50,563 nt of DNA from Streptomyces sp. L-9-10 (GTDB lineage: Bacteria; Actinomycetota; Actinomycetes; Streptomycetales; Streptomycetaceae): contig NZ_PHRF01000121.1 in assembly GCF_004151105.1 (NCBI RefSeq), forward strand, positions 35,092 through 85,654. The letters are read 5' to 3'. Position numbers and translations under genes: made by a program. Positions 49,051-50,563 of this stretch are shown piece after piece (the stretch's first letter is position 1; each line of letters starts with the position of its first letter). The notes below the pieces were generated by a model. It did no database searches. It worked only from the letters and a program-made list of their open reading frames with translations, and had not been told where the DNA came from.

Positions 49051-49084
49051 TCCGTCCTGATCAGGAATCCGTCCTGATCAGGAA
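49051..49084. repeat. Exact 17-bp tandem duplication at a gene end
   Basis: TCCGTCCTGATCAGGAA occurs twice in a row (49051-49067, 49068-49084). The second copy encodes the C-terminal residues of the deazaflavin reductase and the junction creates its stop codon. Confidence 0.9.
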
Positions 49085-49510
49085 GACCGGGTGGTCGGCG
49101 CCCGCCGCGATGATCTCCGCGTCGGAGGACTTCGCGGTGACTCCCTGGAAGTACTGGTTGACCTCCCAGCCCCAGCGCTCCAGATAGGAGCGCAGGATCG
49201 GGAGCTTCTCGCTGTCGGGGATCTCCGTCGCGGTGAACGCCCGGACCTTGCGGCCGACGCGCAGTTCACCGGCGCCCGCGGCGCGCATGTTGCGTACCCA
49301 CTGCGAGTGGCCCCGGGCCGAGACCAGGTACTGACTGCCCCGGTAGGTGTGGGGGTTGACGGGGATGCGCTGCGTCCGGCCGCTCGTGCGACCGCGTACG
49401 GACAGTTCGGCCGAGCCGAGGAGGCTCACGCCGTGCCGGGCGAGCCGGCCGATGAGTCCGTTCATCCGGACGGTGAACGGGCTGGCCTTGAGATAGTGCG
49501 GCTGCGACAC
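49061..49510 (-). CDS. Nitroreductase-family deazaflavin (F420)-dependent oxidoreductase
   Basis: 149 residues from GTG 49510 (CAGGAGA 6 nt upstream). Ddn-like split-barrel: RIPVNPHTYRGSQYLVSARG, HSQWVRNMRAAGAGELRVGR and KVRAFTATEIPDSEKLPILR, matching the small F420H2-dependent reductases abundant in actinobacteria. It uses reduced deazaflavin to reduce a quinone, nitro compound or other acceptor. The C-terminus ends in a 17-bp duplication. Divergent from a TetR gene that probably controls it. Confidence 0.9.
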   Translation of the reverse strand: MSQPHYLKASPFTVRMNGLIGRLARHGVSLLGSAELSVRGRTSGRTQRIPVNPHTYRGSQYLVSARGHSQWVRNMRAAGAGELRVGRKVRAFTATEIPDSEKLPILRSYLERWGWEVNQYFQGVTAKSSDAEIIAAGADHPVFLIRTDS

Positions 49511-49570
49511 GGTGAATCTCCTGGGTGTGAGACGAGGGCGGGGAGAGCGCGAGAGCGCTGAAAGAGCTGA

Positions 49571-49674
49571 GAGAGCACTGCTCTCGCTTGAGAGCAGTGT
49601 GCACCGATTCGGTGCTCTGAAGCAAGAGCGGTGCTCTCTCTTTTGATCGGTGCTCCGAACGCATTACACTGCTC
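49571..49674. promoter_or_regulatory. TetR operator array with leaderless promoter
   Basis: CGGTGCTC recurs at 49610, 49629 and 49648, with a weaker CACTGCTC at 49667: exact 19-bp spacing. Two perfect palindromes lie upstream, GAGAGCA-C-TGCTCTC (49571-49585) and GCACCGA-T-TCGGTGC (49601-49615). TTGATC (49643-49648) and TACACT (49665-49670), 16 nt apart, form a promoter whose start would fall at or near ATG 49678, giving a leaderless tetR mRNA. The repeats overlap that promoter, consistent with autorepression. Confidence 0.65.
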
Positions 49675-49677
49675 CGA

Positions 49678-50382
49678 ATGACGACCATCCGGGGAGCCAG
49701 GGAACGTGCCCGCACCGAAGTCACGGCGGCCATCAAGGACGAGGCGCGCGGACAGCTCGCGGCCGAGGGCGCGGCGAAGCTCTCACTGCGCGCCGTCGCC
49801 CGCGAACTGGGCATGGTCTCGTCCGCCCTCTACCGGTACTTCCCCAGCCGCGACGAGCTGCTGACCGCGCTGATCATCGACGCCTACAACGCGGTCGGCT
49901 CGGCCGCCGAACGGGCCCTCGCCGCCGCGGGCCCCGCCGATCCTCCCGCGCGCTGGACCGCCGTCTGCGTGGCGGTACGTGCCTGGGCCCTGGCCCATCC
50001 CCATGAGTACGCACTGATCTACGGGTCGCCCGTGCCCGGTTATCAGGCACCCCAGCTGACGATCGAGCCCGCGTCCCGGGTCGGGCTGGCGCTGATCTCC
50101 ATCGCCGCAGACGCCCATCGTGCGGACGGCATCGCCCTTCCGCCGCTCACGGACGAGCTGCGCCCGGAGGCCGAACGGCTCGCGGCCCAACTGGCGCCCG
50201 GCCTTCCCCCGGAGGTGATGGCCGCGCTCATCGCGGCCTGGGCCCAGCTCTTCGGACTGATCTCCTTCGAGGTCTTCGGCCAGTTCAACGGCGTGGTCGA
50301 GGCCCGCGGCGAACTGTTCACCCACACCGCTCGGCGCCTCGCGCGCGAGGTCGGGCTGATGGAGCGCGGCGGTACGCGCTAG
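49678..50382 (+). CDS. TetR-family regulator (TetR_C/WHG-type)
   Basis: 234 residues from ATG 49678, probably on a leaderless transcript. Helix-turn-helix: EGAAKLSLRAVARELGMVSS, ALYRYFPSRDELLTALIIDA. The C-terminal domain has RAWALAHPHEYALIYGSPVP, the WHG-type ligand-domain signature, and AALIAAWAQLFGLISFEVFG for dimerisation. Divergent from the deazaflavin reductase, which it likely represses together with itself via the repeats between them. Confidence 0.92.
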   Translation: MTTIRGARERARTEVTAAIKDEARGQLAAEGAAKLSLRAVARELGMVSSALYRYFPSRDELLTALIIDAYNAVGSAAERALAAAGPADPPARWTAVCVAVRAWALAHPHEYALIYGSPVPGYQAPQLTIEPASRVGLALISIAADAHRADGIALPPLTDELRPEAERLAAQLAPGLPPEVMAALIAAWAQLFGLISFEVFGQFNGVVEARGELFTHTARRLAREVGLMERGGTR

Positions 50383-50392
50383 TAGGGCTTTG

Positions 50393-50563
50393 TTAGGTGG
50401 TGTCGTAGGGCTGCCATGGGGTGGGTTGCCGACAGGTGGGGCAGGTGCCGGTCCAGGTGGCTAAAAGGTGTTGGAGGAGTGCCAGGGCCTGGTGGAGAGT
50501 CAGGCCCTGGCAGGGACTTTTGGGCAGGACCGCTGCTCGGTCAGGAAGAGATGGGCGGCGGTC
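50393..50563 (-). CDS. C-terminal end of an unidentified gene, cut by the window edge
   Basis: 56 codons before a TAA read leftward from the window end. The tail ends ATWTGTCPTCRQPTPWQPYD plus TT, with a CPTC pair that could be a zinc knuckle, and it contains a TTA leucine codon (rare, bldA-dependent in Streptomyces). The stop lies only 10 nt from the TetR stop, with no terminator between. I do not recognise the family; a transposase or other mobile gene is possible. Confidence 0.45.
   Translation of the reverse strand, partial: DRRPSLPDRAAVLPKSPCQGLTLHQALALLQHLLATWTGTCPTCRQPTPWQPYDTT

Overview
The window is very GC-rich, uses GTG starts freely, and most intergenic gaps hold perfect long-stem hairpins without U-tracts. 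Gene content (F420/deazaflavin-type reductase, geranylgeranyl reductase family, DUF6421, DUF6986, DUF5134, LVIVD/DUF305 pair, sugar ABC system with no own ATPase) points to a Streptomyces chromosome. No rRNA, tRNA or CRISPR array was seen.

Layout. 1-4.0 kb: housekeeping genes (lactonase end, CbiX-like protein, N-acetylglucosamine kinase-type ATPase, uracil-DNA glycosylase). 4.05-8.97 kb: one old-yellow-enzyme gene is split into a C-terminal piece (4053-4680) and an N-terminal piece (8638-8967) by about 4 kb of foreign DNA. That DNA carries an XRE/TPR regulator, a set of overlapping very small genes, two tiny Cys-rich zinc-ribbon proteins and a structured non-coding tail. The divergent ArsR regulator of the broken gene (9172-9522) and its two operators remain. 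9.6-17.1 kb: DUF6214-like protein, DUF305 lipoprotein, LVIVD secreted protein, TetR, HAD, PAP2, M56 peptidase, DUF5134.

17.5-30.7 kb is a carbohydrate locus: a secreted GH99/GH71-like hydrolase, then on the minus strand ThuA, Gfo/Idh/MocA, a GH38 alpha-mannosidase-like protein, a 755-residue ROK regulator and an IclR regulator, and on the plus strand a sugar ABC binding protein with two permeases. Two of these proteins are odd. The GH38 protein has lost its nucleophile and two more zinc ligands while its scaffold is conserved. The ROK regulator carries at its N-terminus what looks like an IS630-type transposase whose acidic catalytic residues are gone. The two genes overlap by 8 nt. I infer a regulator/pseudo-glycosidase pair controlling or sensing alpha-mannoside-type glycan use; this is the strongest candidate for something undescribed.

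30.8-50.4 kb: GNAT, GDPD, a DUF6421-SDR-threonine aldolase operon, acyltransferase, thioredoxin, a flavin reductase preceded by a 26-codon cysteine-type leader peptide, etfBA, DUF6986 aldolase, LacI regulator with divergent ROK sugar kinase and a perfect palindromic operator between them, two small proteins, a P-loop/Nudix fusion, an M20 dipeptidase, a geranylgeranyl reductase family protein followed by a 13-copy 14-bp tandem repeat, a deazaflavin reductase and a divergent TetR whose promoter carries 19-bp-spaced direct repeats. The window ends inside an unidentified minus-strand gene with a TTA codon.
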